Made by a program: the position numbers and the translations under genes | In this document: positions 12,173-23,196 of the stretch, in pieces | Layout of the letters: every line of letters begins with the position of its first letter | Numbering within the stretch: position 1 is the first letter of the stretch | Notes under the pieces: generated by a model | Told to the model about the DNA's origin: nothing | The model's database searches: none | What the model saw: the letters and a program-made list of their open reading frames with translations, nothing else | Origin: Tomocerus qinae | Lineage: Eukaryota; Arthropoda; Collembola; Entomobryomorpha; Tomoceridae | Assembly (NCBI GenBank): GCA_020055645.1 | Contig: CM034546.1 | Span: 67,332,001-67,396,000 of the forward strand | Reading direction: 5' to 3' | Length of the DNA: 64,000 nt

Positions 12173-12312
12173 AAATCTGTCGAACTGAGTGGGCGATGAC
12201 AGATAAATCACGTATCAAGAAGCCCATCCTTAATCTTTAGTATAAATTTCGTCTAAGTAGATTAGAAATCATAATTGTTTTCGCGTTTTGTCTTTTTTCA
12301 CGAAATATCTTC

Positions 12313-12470
12313 GTTTAGCTTGCCTGGCTAACGAGCTTATAAAACCGCACTCTCCGTCCGTCAACCAAAATTGTAACTTTTTAAGCTGACCAAACTTGGA
12401 AAAAACAACGACTATGGACAAGGGACGAACCCTATTCATTTTGGTTCAAATCGGAGGTTTTTATCGATAT
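12313..12470. repeat. dispersed repeat related to 48396-48913
   Basis: Wording such as gagcttataaaaccgcac, then a ccgtccgtc run, then gaccaaacttgg and ttggttcaaatcgg, is shared in order with the repeat in the receptor intron at 48396-48580. Diverged and noncoding. Confidence 0.6.
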
Positions 12471-13047
12471 GTGGTGGTGTTCTAATTTGCTTGATTTATA
12501 AAATACTCATTTTTAGAAATTTGCACCTCCTAGATCCAATTTCTAGGTTAGGTCTTGACGAAATGTCTCCTTTTAGCTATAATCATTCCAATCAATCAGC
12601 AATGATCATTAATCATCTTATATAAATTTGTAATTTTGTTTGGATGTTATAATAATATGAAACAAATAGGAAGTGGGTTTTACGTTACGTAATATATGCA
12701 GGTTCCCTAAGCTCTCCTACCAAACAAAGGCTGGTAAATTTTTACGATTATATTATAGAATAGTGAACTATGCTATTAATATTATCATCATTTGGTATCT
12801 GACCAACAACGTATTTGGTATTACCAATTTAAAATTGATATCAATGTGCCAATTTAATTGCAATAAGTTGCTAATAAAAGCGATTAGTGTCCTACTCCTA
12901 CTGGTTGACTTGTATGTATGTATATTTGATAACCACTTATCAATTTGCATAAACAATCATCAACCGCTAAGCTATTTCACACTTTGGCACCAAGTTTTAT
13001 GAATACTTCTACACGAAATTTAAATGAAACTATATTTTTAACTTTTA
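12471..13047. other. intergenic with an old repeat remnant
   Basis: Contains the 12684-12725 segment resembling 7277-7310. The 109-codon frame at 12673-13002 overlaps repeat sequence, has no family resemblance and is not called as a gene. Confidence 0.4.
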
Positions 13048-13133
13048 TGCCATTTACCACTACTTTTTAAGTGGTGGTATTTAACGTTAACTTTCTTTAA
13101 AAACGACTTACAACTGTTAAGTGGTAAATGGCA
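13048..13133. repeat. small inverted repeat (MITE-like)
   Basis: Arms tgccatttaccac (13048-13060) and gtggtaaatggca (13121-13133) are perfect reverse complements around an AT-rich centre. Confidence 0.7.
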
Positions 13134-14379
13134 TTTGGAACACATTGTTTTGAAAGGATGGAACTAACTAACTCTTTCCGTTGGAAATAGTTGGCATACG
13201 AATGACGATTAATATTGGTTGACCCGAAATCCAAAAAATTTTTCTCAATATCAAAATCGCGCGATTTTATGTGATTTTTGGGCTAATTTTGACTTATTTT
13301 AGACAAAAGAAGCCAAAATTTTTTGCGCTGCGCTCGATTATGCCTGGGGGTAGGTAGGGGTAGCTAGGTACTGATTGAAGTGATGCTAAACTTCTGTTGA
13401 ATTGACCTAGTTTGCTGTTCCAAGTCAAATTGTACCTATCGGCTACCTCTTGTGAATTTTATTAGGATATTTTGTGAATCATTCTCAGTTTCGTTGCTAA
13501 CCTAAAAGGACATTGAAATTGGCATGGTAGATGTTTGCAATACAATCCAAAATATTTTCGTAAACTAGTTCTTCCACCACTAGCATCAATTAGTTGAAAA
13601 TGGGTTATTTTAGTTAAAAATCCAGAGCTACTCCAAAAACAAATTTATTATACGATTCGGCCATATGCGTTTGCATTGGTGGGACAATGGGTGACTATAG
13701 GGCTGTCCGACAGTCTATGATTCCATATATATATGTAACCCCCATAAAAGTCGAATAAGTATTTGAGTATTAGTATAAAGAAGACAAACTTAAAAGCAAA
13801 CTTATTTTAGACCCAAAGTTACAAATCCCAATAAGATACCACCAATAAAATAAGGCGAGGAAATAATACGGGATGAGAGAGAAATGGCTAACATTTTCTC
13901 AGAATGCTAACATTTTTTTCAAATTTTGTGTTACTGAAAGACAGCTAGCGTTCCCTTGCCCTGTATTTCAACTATAATGTTTTCCAACGAAGAAGTAAAA
14001 AGAGAAATACTTTCCGACTACAATAAACAAACCTCCTGGAATTGAAGGACTACCAACAAAATTTTGTACCAGACAAGTGCGAATTTTGCAAATACGCTCT
14101 CTGCGTACCAAACGTTCGGCAATCTCGAAAAGGTTATTCGACACTCACCGCTATTGCTCGGCTGACCAACGACTTTTTCAAAGGAAGAGATGATAAAAAG
14201 TACACATGGCCATCTTCAGGCTTGCATTCCCCGTTAATTCAAAACGTTTACTCAAAACTCTTGAATGTGATAATAAAGAGGAAAGTCAATAAATGACTTT
14301 TGTCTTACCTAAGAGACCGAAAAATAAGACTTAAGGTATAGAAAATACACTTTCTGATGATCCACGGAATTTCTAAAAC
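13134..14379. other. intergenic with repeat fragments
   Basis: 13205-13345 carries wording (gcgcgatttt, gacttattttagacaaaa) that resembles, in inverted orientation, the interior of the hAT-type element at 53693-53941. The frame at 14042-14296 has no recognisable domain. Confidence 0.4.
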
Positions 14380-14500
14380 GGACGAGGCGATTGGACGAAG
14401 AGAATCAGTTAGCTTAGAATTTAATCCAGATAAGACTGAACTTATGATATTTCCTCCGCGTAATATGAAAAAACCAGAAAACGTGAGCACCACTATTGAA
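14380..14500 (+). pseudogene. LINE reverse transcriptase scrap
   Basis: A short frame reads LEFNPDKTELMIF, the palm-distal motif of Jockey/R1-type LINE reverse transcriptases (usually L.NP.KTE...F). No YADD box or other RT motifs are found nearby. A decayed fragment. Confidence 0.5.
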
Positions 14501-15176
14501 AAGTGTTTAGTTGCACAACTTATGTATTTAAGTAATTACGAGTACAATTAGAAGAACATTTAACACCCATGCTGACTTTGTTTTAACATGAATGCAAGAT
14601 TTAAGCTTATTTATAGATGTAAGCAATTTTCCCCTAAAAATTAATAATGTTGTATTTAAATCAGTGATAATGTTATATACCAATTAGAAGTACAAACTCT
14701 AAATTATCTAGCTTACTAGACGAAGCAAACATGATGACAATGAATGAAAGATATGATCTTTACTGTTTAAATCGGTAGCACATATGTTGTGCATGGAAAA
14801 ATTTAAAGGAGGTTTTATACTAAAATAAGTAAACAGAAATTCTAAGTACGATGAGCACTTTTAAGTTTTTGTAGCGGCAAATATCCTACTCTATCCTTGC
14901 GAACGATAAAAAGTGGCAAGCTTTCAGATGGTTATATTTATACATAGATAATGTCTTTATCCTACATTCAGGAGCCCGATTTATATTATTATGGGTAGAT
15001 AGTGGCAAACGATATACATACATATAAATAGCTTTATTATTAGAGATATCCTACGGTGGTTATTATGTTTAGCTATATAATATTATGATGTATTATGTGA
15101 TTTGTTTTGAATATTCATTACAAAACTTCAATGTCAATCTGAAGTATTATATTATTAAGGCTATAAACATTAATAA

Positions 15177-15564
15177 TTAAAAATGAAGTACCTTATTATA
15201 CAAGTATTTTACCAGATGACCATTTTTTGTTTGATTAAGAACGTCTACAATTTTTGTCCAATTCGACTCTAAATCTTTCTTAAGTAGGTGTAAAAAGAGT
15301 TCCCTGTTCTGTTCCACAGAAGTCTTTTCCTTTTCCTGAAAATAAACATTCACAAAATATAATACTTTTGTCTGACCTACAATGTTAAGGTTTTTAATAT
15401 TAATTAAAACATTTACTATTACAATTGCTTTAAAAACTTACAATGCTTTCACATTCATTTTTCGACAATACTTTGCTGTTGAAGTGTAACAAGACAGTTG
15501 ATATGTCACTTAAATTTTCACATAAATAAACTAAATTATCAGTAATTTTTGCTTTAATATCCAT
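15177..15564 (-). CDS. two-exon CARD-only-like protein, 93 aa
   Basis: Exon 1 runs 15564-15442 (41 codons, ATG start, donor gtaagt) and exon 2 runs 15335-15177 (52 codons plus TAA, acceptor ttttcag). Both junctions are phase 0. The joined 93-residue product is all-helical in pattern. Its central and C-terminal part (SIEKEKTSVEQNRELF, then a W..IV.VL..T..GHLV segment) matches the helix 3-6 wording of CARD domains (EKT...R..L...L...G...F..FL.AL..TGQ.HL). CARDs are death-fold adaptors that bind other CARDs in apoptosome, inflammasome or NOD-type signalling. A CARD without any partner domain usually acts as a decoy or small adaptor. A gt after the HL codons could be an alternative donor leading to further exons, but reading through gives a natural last helix and a stop. 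The call rests on eye-level similarity only. Confidence 0.6.
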
Positions 15565-17500
15565 GACCGTAGTTACAGCCAAATGGTACTTTTTGCACCA
15601 AAATAAAAATTAAGCAACCAATGTCTACGTGATTGTTTATATACAGTAGGCACTTCAAAAAAATTGTTATCAACACTCTTGAGTGACAGCTTTCAAAGAT
15701 TATGCTACGATCATAACAAAGCACTTACTAAAATAACAATATAAATAAATACGTTAAGGCTAGATTAGCAACTTTTACAATGAAGCTGCGTAAAGCTTTG
15801 AATATATTCATCTTGGCATGTTGCATTTGAAAGTTTATTTTTTTCGAGCAATTTTTTTAAGTCGTATACTAAAATAAATTATGGCAGCTTTAAATCAACT
15901 TTAAGTATAATTTTCTTCTGTCTCAAATGTTAAACATTATTTTATTTTGCCCTATTTCAAAATTAGTAATAATCTATTGACGAAATTGGACTAAAATCAT
16001 TACGGTTCGTAACAAGTCACCTGGTCCAAGTTTTTGACAAATTATAAAACCTAGCAGTTTGATTTCTGCACTATGTATATATTAATGCTGCTTAATTTTT
16101 GTGTTGTTTCTCGCACAAATTAAATTTGTGTAAAATTTTTTTTTCTAAAATACTTTGTATTCTTCTCAATTTTGCACAGATTATGTAACCTAGTTTAAAA
16201 CATAAAAAATCAAATGTAGTTTTTATTTTAGGTCTTAGGTAGGTCTAAAAATACAAACTGTGTTCATTCAGTTGCGTTTCCTATAAATTGTCATAATAAA
16301 AGTATTAAATATTTCACTTCCACCAAATGTAAAATTTTATAATGAAGCAAATAAAACTGGCGAGTAACTATTAGAGAAACGAAATAAATTGCATTTATAT
16401 TTAATTTTTACTCAAAATTACATTGTTCGAATTGTTAACAATTTTGACAATAAATATTAATCCATTTGATTTTCTTTTGATTTTGTTAGTCAAAGTTGCT
16501 CTATTTTGTTTTTTTAATTTATCTTTTTATTATTTCATTTTGATTTTGACTTTTGTGCTTTGATTTTATTCAAATCAAATCAGCTTTATTGCCAACCAAC
16601 AAACTGCAGCCACAGCCATCAGACATTTCTCCAACAACAGCCATCAAGTTGTTTAAGCTGAAGATGTAAACATTAAATAATTCCTTTCAGCAAGCCCCTA
16701 ACAATAAACGAATCTTTTGCAATAAAATAACTACAATTTGAAAGTTTTAAATCATAATTATGTCTAGCAATCTTTGTGGAAATTACAATAATAAGGACAT
16801 TCATATTAATAGTCAATATTTACAAATTTTGAAATTCTTTGTATTGATAATTAATAATAATGTAATTCGAATTTCAATTAAGTCAGATAGGCACATTTAA
16901 TACATTTCTTTTACCAAAGATGTGTAGAAGATAACTTAGGCGAGCTTTTGTTACGCCTTGCAGTCAGTCTTTCTATTCCTTTAGTGATAAAGTTAAACCA
17001 AGTATTAATATTGATTTTACTCAACAAATACTTTACTGATGTAAACAAACGCAATCCAATTTAAGTTTTGTACGTAAACAGAAACCTATTAACCTGTTTG
17101 TAAGTAATCCAGTTTACAGTTTGATGTGAATAAAAGTAACCCAAATATTCTAAATGTTTGCGTAAATATTGATAAGCGTAATCCAATGAAATAGTGGCGC
17201 CTCATTTAGTGTAACAATTACACACTTTACTAATCTATCCACAAATTCCAAGGACTGCCAATCTACGTAATTGGAAGCAACGCATCCAATCTAAATAGGG
17301 CAAAATTTAAGGACGCCAATGCGGTGTAAGAATTTATTACAGTTTAGGTTTTTTGCTAACCAGTGCACTTTGATGGTATAAATTATTTTTATGGTAAAAA
17401 GAGTTTTATTTACATCTCGTAGTCTCTGGAAATATGGGAACTATGAACTAAATAAGAAGGCGATTCATGCCCAGAGAAGGCAGTGACAAGAAAACATTAT
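15565..17500. other. intergenic, repeat-bearing
   Basis: 16260-16400 resembles 48655-48800 (gcgtttcctataaattgt, then taactattagag), and 16895-16965 resembles 48870-48913 (aggcgagctt, then tgttacg). These are copies of one dispersed element. No gene is supported. Confidence 0.45.
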
Positions 17501-17504
17501 GTTG

Positions 17505-18130
17505 CATGGTGATCTTCTGATCTAACGATTCTGAGGAAAAAGTACTAGGGCTTACAAATAAAGTTTGACCAGGGCCTTTTGGACTCAAGGGAAGAGGTCA
17601 ACATTACAAGTATTGTATTTTAAAAAGCACTGAGGTCTGCAGAGCGAGACTCTTGGAAATCTTAGAAAAACCGCTTAAAGTGTCAATAAAATCCTCCTAA
17701 AAGACAACAGGACCACTAGAGCTGGAGTATGGGACTCTAACAGAGTCAATGGATGAGTCATTGCTGTTGTTGCTGAGGAAATGATTTTGGAACCATCAGA
17801 AAAGCTTGCAATATGCTACACTGACGGGTCTAGAATCAATGAACACGCAGGATCAGCAGCTGTTCTGTTTCTACCAGAGGGGATGCAAAAAAATTACGCA
17901 CCCACTGGGAAGCAATAATTTATAGCGATTCAAGGAGTGCCATTCAGGCACTAGGAGTACTGCGTGATACAAACTAATACTCTGTCTGAGATGCTAAGGT
18001 TCTATATCATGGCTAGTCGAAAGGATGGTTAACCCTACAGTAACCTGTACCGAGGAGTTGACAATAGGCCCGTTTTTGCGGCCTGCGTTCTGGACAGCAT
18101 ATCTTATCTATAGTATGTCGTCCACCTCTT
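17505..18130 (+). pseudogene. decayed R1/Jockey-type LINE ORF2 3' end
   Basis: Broken frames read DLTILRKK (end of the RT connection region), LRSAERDSWK, GTLTESMDESLLLLL, and an RNase H domain with CYTDGSRINEHAGSAAVLF (near 17812-17868) and YSDSRSAIQAL (near 17921). The order is that of Jockey/R1 LINE ORF2 C-termini. Several stops and frameshifts mark it as dead. Its tail wording gacaataggcccg is shared with 61850-61885. Confidence 0.75.
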
Positions 18131-18416
18131 ATAACAGAAGAACAGAACAGAGGAAGCGGTTACTAATAAATTACAAATAAAATGTTCGGCTTAGTGTTTG
18201 TTCATCAACTTGAACAAAATATTTAGTGAAAGAAATCTCTATTTACCATTTAACCAATTAAATGTAATAAACTTTTGCAAACAATAACAATAAAAAAAGC
18301 TTCTGAAATTAATAGTATTTTTGTAATAAATCCTTACAAATTTTGAATTTCAATTAAAAATTTTAACTTTGTTAAAGCAAAATCAATATTACAATTAAAT
18401 TCTTTAAAACTTGCAA

Positions 18417-18511
18417 TTAATGTTTTAAATAATGTACCCCAAAGCCTACCTTCATGTACTAAATTTAGCACACGAAGGTATGCGTTGGTGTACATTATTG
18501 AAAACATTAAT
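18417..18511. repeat. foldback repeat, ~40-bp arms
   Basis: The arms begin ttaatgttttaaataatgta and its near-complement tacattattgaaaacattaa, and continue through a ctaccttc / gaaggta core. A compact palindromic MITE-like unit. Confidence 0.75.
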
Positions 18512-18671
18512 ACTGAACTAAAAAACTTTGGAGGAAGGTCTTAGTAAGAAAAGATGATTTGTGTAGAACTAAAATCAACTCTAACTCTATACACTTGAAA
18601 TTGTATTTAATTTTGATTTATTTCAATAAATCAGAAATACGTTAGTTGTGTTGTCTTATTGGCTATTGATA

Positions 18672-18770
18672 ACTTTGCTGAGCCGGAGCCAAAGACTCGG
18701 CTGAGAATAAGGGACCCGGGGGTGGTAAAAGTTAATAGTTAAGACCCCATACACTATTATTAATAAGAGG
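18672..18770. repeat. dispersed repeat shared with 59489-59600
   Basis: Both copies read tttgctgagccggagccaa, then ctcggctgagaataag, then gacccggtgg-like wording and a gtaaaa tract. Noncoding. Confidence 0.7.
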
Positions 18771-18979
18771 TTCGCTCTTATTATTGCGAGTAGTTCGTGT
18801 TTCTGTCTGTTTGTCTGTGTACTCTAGGCTGTATGGTCAATAACTTTTGACAGAAGTAAAATTTTTAAATTCTGTCTTCGGATCCTGAAACAAGACATAT
18901 GATTTAAGATTGAGTTCGTTAATGAGCCACATCGGTCACACTCACAGGTCATGGGGAGTGACTGAATTTCGATGACCGT

Positions 18980-19600
18980 TACATTCCATTCCAGTTTCAA
19001 TATGATACAATATGATGCGACATTCCAGTTTCCCGCATACCCGCCACATGTTTTACATGTTCCTTTCATTCCACTGTGACTCCCTGTCAAGCGTCACTTT
19101 ACAATTCGCACTTCAATTTTCGCGTATTTTACATTTCGTTATGTTTTACATTTCGTTCCACCTATTTAACGTTGATTTCGTCATTACATTTACCTTCACA
19201 ATTCAACAGTTATCTCAATCATCGCGAAATTATTTGTTCTATTTCGTTTGTTACACGTATCACACGTCACAATTTTTACATTACATTTCCTTCACACATA
19301 TTTTACCTCAATTTCATTACATTTTACCTCCACATTTTAACAGTTCTCGCCTCTCCGTTTATTTCATCACTCATCGAAGGTACATCCCTTTGGGTACTTC
19401 ATTTTGACTAAACTAAACCATTGAAGTAATCACGAGCTACCATTTATGACGAATTCGTTTCACACGTAAGAATTACCCCTAATTTTATTTTACTTTTCGC
19501 ATATTTTACATTTCGTTCCTCCCATTGACGTTGACTGTTTTACTCAGTGGTTCCTCAATCATTTTACTTCAGTTGCTTTTCCATCACTCATCATCATACT
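18980..19600. repeat. pyrimidine-rich low-complexity region
   Basis: The plus strand is rich in ttttacatttcgttcc-like words, recurring near 19125-19165 and 19497-19525. The open frames here reflect this composition and are not called as genes. Confidence 0.6.
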
Positions 19601-19660
19601 CTACCTTGACTCACTGACAATAATTATCAAAATAAATTTTACTTTTGAATGCAGATCATG

Positions 19661-20100
19661 CCCAAATTAAAAAAGAAGAGTGTACAACAAAACCTGCAAG
19701 AAGACAGAGAGAAAAAGAAACATGCCAAAACAAAAGAAGGATAGTGATTGTTTAAAGTTTCAATTACTGGAGGAAGATGCATTAAACGAAAAGCCTATAG
19801 ATCGGCGTGATGATCACCGAAAAAATAATTCTGATTTATGAAGAAATGTAGAGAGAATCGGGTAATGCGTACACCAGAACAGCAGAGGGATGCAAAAGCT
19901 CATTAAAAAGAAAAACAGGATCTAGTAATACGTACATCAGAAAAGCAATGGGGTGCAATAGCTCATCAAAAAGCAAAACAGGATCCAGTAATACGTACAC
20001 CACAAAAGCAGAGGGATGCAATAGCTCATAAAATAGCAAGACTGGATCCCACAGTGCGTACACCGGAGAATCGCATAGGGAAGCCGTTGCCTCCTTGAAT
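19661..20100 (+). pseudogene. decayed coding repeat of 63 bp (21 residues)
   Basis: Four degenerate units start near 19862, 19925, 19988 and 20051 with a 63-bp period. In one plus frame they read VIRTPEKQRDAIAHQKAKQ with variations and a single TAA in the first unit. Upstream (19661 onward) is a short basic frame MPKLKKKSVQQN. Period divisibility by three and frame-keeping substitutions imply former coding DNA. Similar R-T-P-E-Q repeats occur upstream of helicase-like domains in Helitron-type proteins, but nothing downstream confirms that here. Confidence 0.45.
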
Positions 20101-20997
20101 TGGGTTTGAGTTTCCAAAAAACATCAATGCAGCACCTGCCAAAACACAATAAATCGAAAACGTGTGAAGGTTGACATTACGGAAATTTGATAATGGATAT
20201 TTTGGGGCTGGAGTGCATGTTGACATTGACATTCAAATTCGCTAGTCATCGAAAAATTAGTTCGTATTTATATTTCAAATATTATTAACTGCTAATGGTC
20301 CCCTTTCGAAATACGGGCTCTGACGGCTTCCCTCGTTTCAACATCTTTGCATATACCTAGCAAGTTGTAATTCTCAGTACTCAAAGTAGACTTTGTCATG
20401 TATTTATTAAACCAATTTCAGCCATGCCACCTTGCTACAACCGGAGATTTTGAGTGTGCAACACAAGCATGTTTAACATACATTTAGATAGGCTTTGTTC
20501 TAACCATATCAATAAATTATGGTTTGCATTAACTCACTAAGGTAAAATTCGAAACGTACGATATTTGAACGGTATTACACCTTATTTTTCAATTTCAACT
20601 ATGCCACCACTCTAGTTCACATACAATTCGACCTCAAAAATAAAATTCTGAAACTTTTTCAGTTTGAAGGGGGTAGCAATGATCCAAAATGTCGACTGAG
20701 CACAAAAATGTGGTATCTATGTGTCTTTAATTATTATTAGCAACCATTTTCAGTAGAATAAACAGTCAAAACATGACAATCGACACATTCAATGAAATCT
20801 AATGTTAATGTTTACTACATTGTCCGACACTAAAAAATCATTTCTACCGATGTAACTCAAACTCCCGAAGAATTTAGATCCGCCTATATTGGTAAGCTTT
20901 GTGCTTTTATCTTTGTACCAATATATTTACGCAACATATTAATGTAACACAATACAAAATAGCTATAATAAGGAATTCTCCGCTTTCAGCCTGAAAA
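20101..20997. other. intergenic, 5' side of transposase
   Basis: No gene recognised. It should contain the left terminus of the DDE element, but I could not find a convincing terminal inverted repeat by eye. Confidence 0.4.
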
Positions 20998-23196
20998 ATG
21001 GGTCACGGAAAATGTGGTGTCTGTCAACGGCGTATTCCTAGCAATCGGGCAAAGCGATACTTGGGGACAAAATCTCTGTGGAAAAAAGTGTGTCAGTACG
21101 AAGTAGCCATTGGGAAAGTGTTTGATCCTGAAGATTTAATCTGCAAAAAATGCCATGCGTGTATTTGGTTTAGAAAAACGAATGGAATCCGCCAAATTCG
21201 CAAATCAAGGCAGAAACAAAATAATACCAATAATGATTTTCTGTCACAAGACTCGGAAATAAATATTAGTAATCATTCTCAAACACAAACTTCAGTCTCT
21301 AGTAACTCGTATGAAGATGTAAGTACGCAAAATACGTTTTCTCAATGTTCTGTGGCATCTGTTCAATCAGAACACTTAAATGCATCTACAGTGGCTGCTT
21401 CACATAATTCAAGAATTAAGTTGAACCTAAATGCTTGCTCTGGAACTCAAAGATACTTTATCTGCAGACAAACTGGAGCAGGGGAAAGATTTCGCATTCC
21501 GGAATCTGAAATTGTTGATTTATGGGTTTCTAAGCCAATGATAGTACCCTTCAAAAATCGCTGTTGTAAAGAGATATCTAAACAAGGAAAATTCGACGAT
21601 GCTACCAAAGTGAGAATAGTATCTAATAAGAAAGAAATCAGTCGTGCGGAAAGCACTGCATGTGAAAATTCTATCTACTCCCCACTGGTCGATTTTGACA
21701 CTTCGTCGAGTTTAACCTCTAGCGACTACCAAAAATTAACTGCATTAAGTAGAGAAGATTTTGATGATTTGTTCCAGTATTGTAAACCTCACTTAAAAGA
21801 TAGTGTTAACCGAAGCAGCAGGAATGGTCTGGGTATGTTTCTCTTGAAGCTACGTTTATATATCTCACAAGAAGTCTTAGGGATATTGTTCAAGGTCAAG
21901 GATCAGTCAAAAGTGAGCTTAACCCTTGAATCTGTTAGAAATGGTTTGGAGAACACTTTTACTGGTAAATATCTCGGCTATAACCATTTATCAAGAGAAG
22001 CAGCCAGAACTCATCAATCTAGATTTCCACACACACTCCTTGGAGCTCCTGATGACTCAATGTTCGTCGTTATTGACGGAACGTACCTGTATGTGCAAAA
22101 GCCATCAGACTTTGAGTTGCAGAAAAAAACGTTTAGCTTACACAAAAACCGTAATCTGCTGAAGCCCATGATGGTGGTTTTCCCAGACGAGTATATACTA
22201 GAAGCGAAAGGTCTATTCTTTGCCGATAATCAGAATAATGACGCCAAAATATTCAGTTTCATGCTCAATAGACTTGATGGACTTTGCTCATTCTTTGAAT
22301 CTGGGGATTATGTTTTTGTCGACCGTGGTTTTCGTGATGTAATATCAAAAACAGAAGAGAAAGGATTTAAAATGTTAATGTCTCATCTTCTGGATAGAAA
22401 GGAGAAACAGTTCTCAACTGAGAAAGCCAATCAGAGTCGTATAGTAACAATGATTAGATTCATCGTCGAAAGTGCCAATGGGAGGGTGAAAAATATGTTT
22501 CACATGTTACGTGCTGTAATTCCTCCTAGTAGTATCCCTAAACTTGGCTCTTATTTCCGTATAGCACTGATTAATACCTACTCGCGTCCCCTTTTCACCG
22601 AAACTGATCAGCATATTCAATTAGCTCAGAGGGCATTGCTTAAAATGGATAACGAAAATCTACTAAGGAAGGAAATTGAAGACACTGATTTGATTCGTAA
22701 AACCGCCTGCTGGAAAAGAGCTAACAAAAATGACTTTCCAGATTTCCCTATATTGACAGAAAATGATTTAGAACTTGTCACTTTAGAAAGTATCATATAG
22801 GAATGGCGTTACTGTATACATCAAGCCACTTGCAGGAGGATTCAAGCTATTCAATTTATGTTCATAAGGATAAAGATTGTCTTAATCGTGCTAAAATGTC
22901 GATACGGATCAAAAGGAAAGTCGCATCAACTTTGGTTGAAATACAAACCAGAAGAAAACAATGCAGAGGGGATACTAGCGTACTACTGTCTCTGTTAAGT
23001 TGGATCAAGAGAAATCAGTACTTGTTCTCACGTGACTTCTGTAATATGGTTTTTAGGTTTTGCCCGTTAAAATGAAAAACTTCTAAAACAACGTAAAAAT
23101 CTTGGGGACAATATTATCAATGCAGTTGATCAGCTATGTGATATTTACGGGGATGATGAACATGAAGAAAATCAGCACAGCGAAAATGCTTTGTAG
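20998..23196 (+). pseudogene. ISL2EU/Harbinger-type DDE transposase with SWIM-like tail, three in-frame stops
   Basis: Residues 1-600 (20998-22797) are open. Two CxxC pairs (CGVC, CKKC) near the N-terminus form a likely zinc ribbon. The DDE_Tnp_4-like core has IDGTYLY with FSLHKNRNLLKP, then FVDRGFRD, then VESANGRVKN, giving the three catalytic acids D, D, E in the spacing of ISL2EU elements. A TAG at 22798 ends the open frame, but the same frame continues to 23196. It encodes LWLKYKPEE and then CLC*VGSREISTCSHVTSVIW, a SWIM-type CxC...CxH finger known downstream of this transposase family. Further TAA codons lie at 22996 and 23068. No frameshift interrupts the tail, so decay is recent and by substitution. 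The catalytic part alone could still be translated. Confidence 0.8.

Noticed and set aside
12673-13002. 109-codon open frame
   Set aside because: Overlaps a diverged dispersed repeat and an opposite-strand frame, with no recognisable domain or splice context.
14042-14296. 84-codon plus-strand frame near the RT scrap
   Set aside because: It does not align with the LINE motif order and has no recognisable domain.
18824-19411. Frames of 88-131 codons in the pyrimidine-rich region
   Set aside because: Generated by low-complexity, stop-poor composition.
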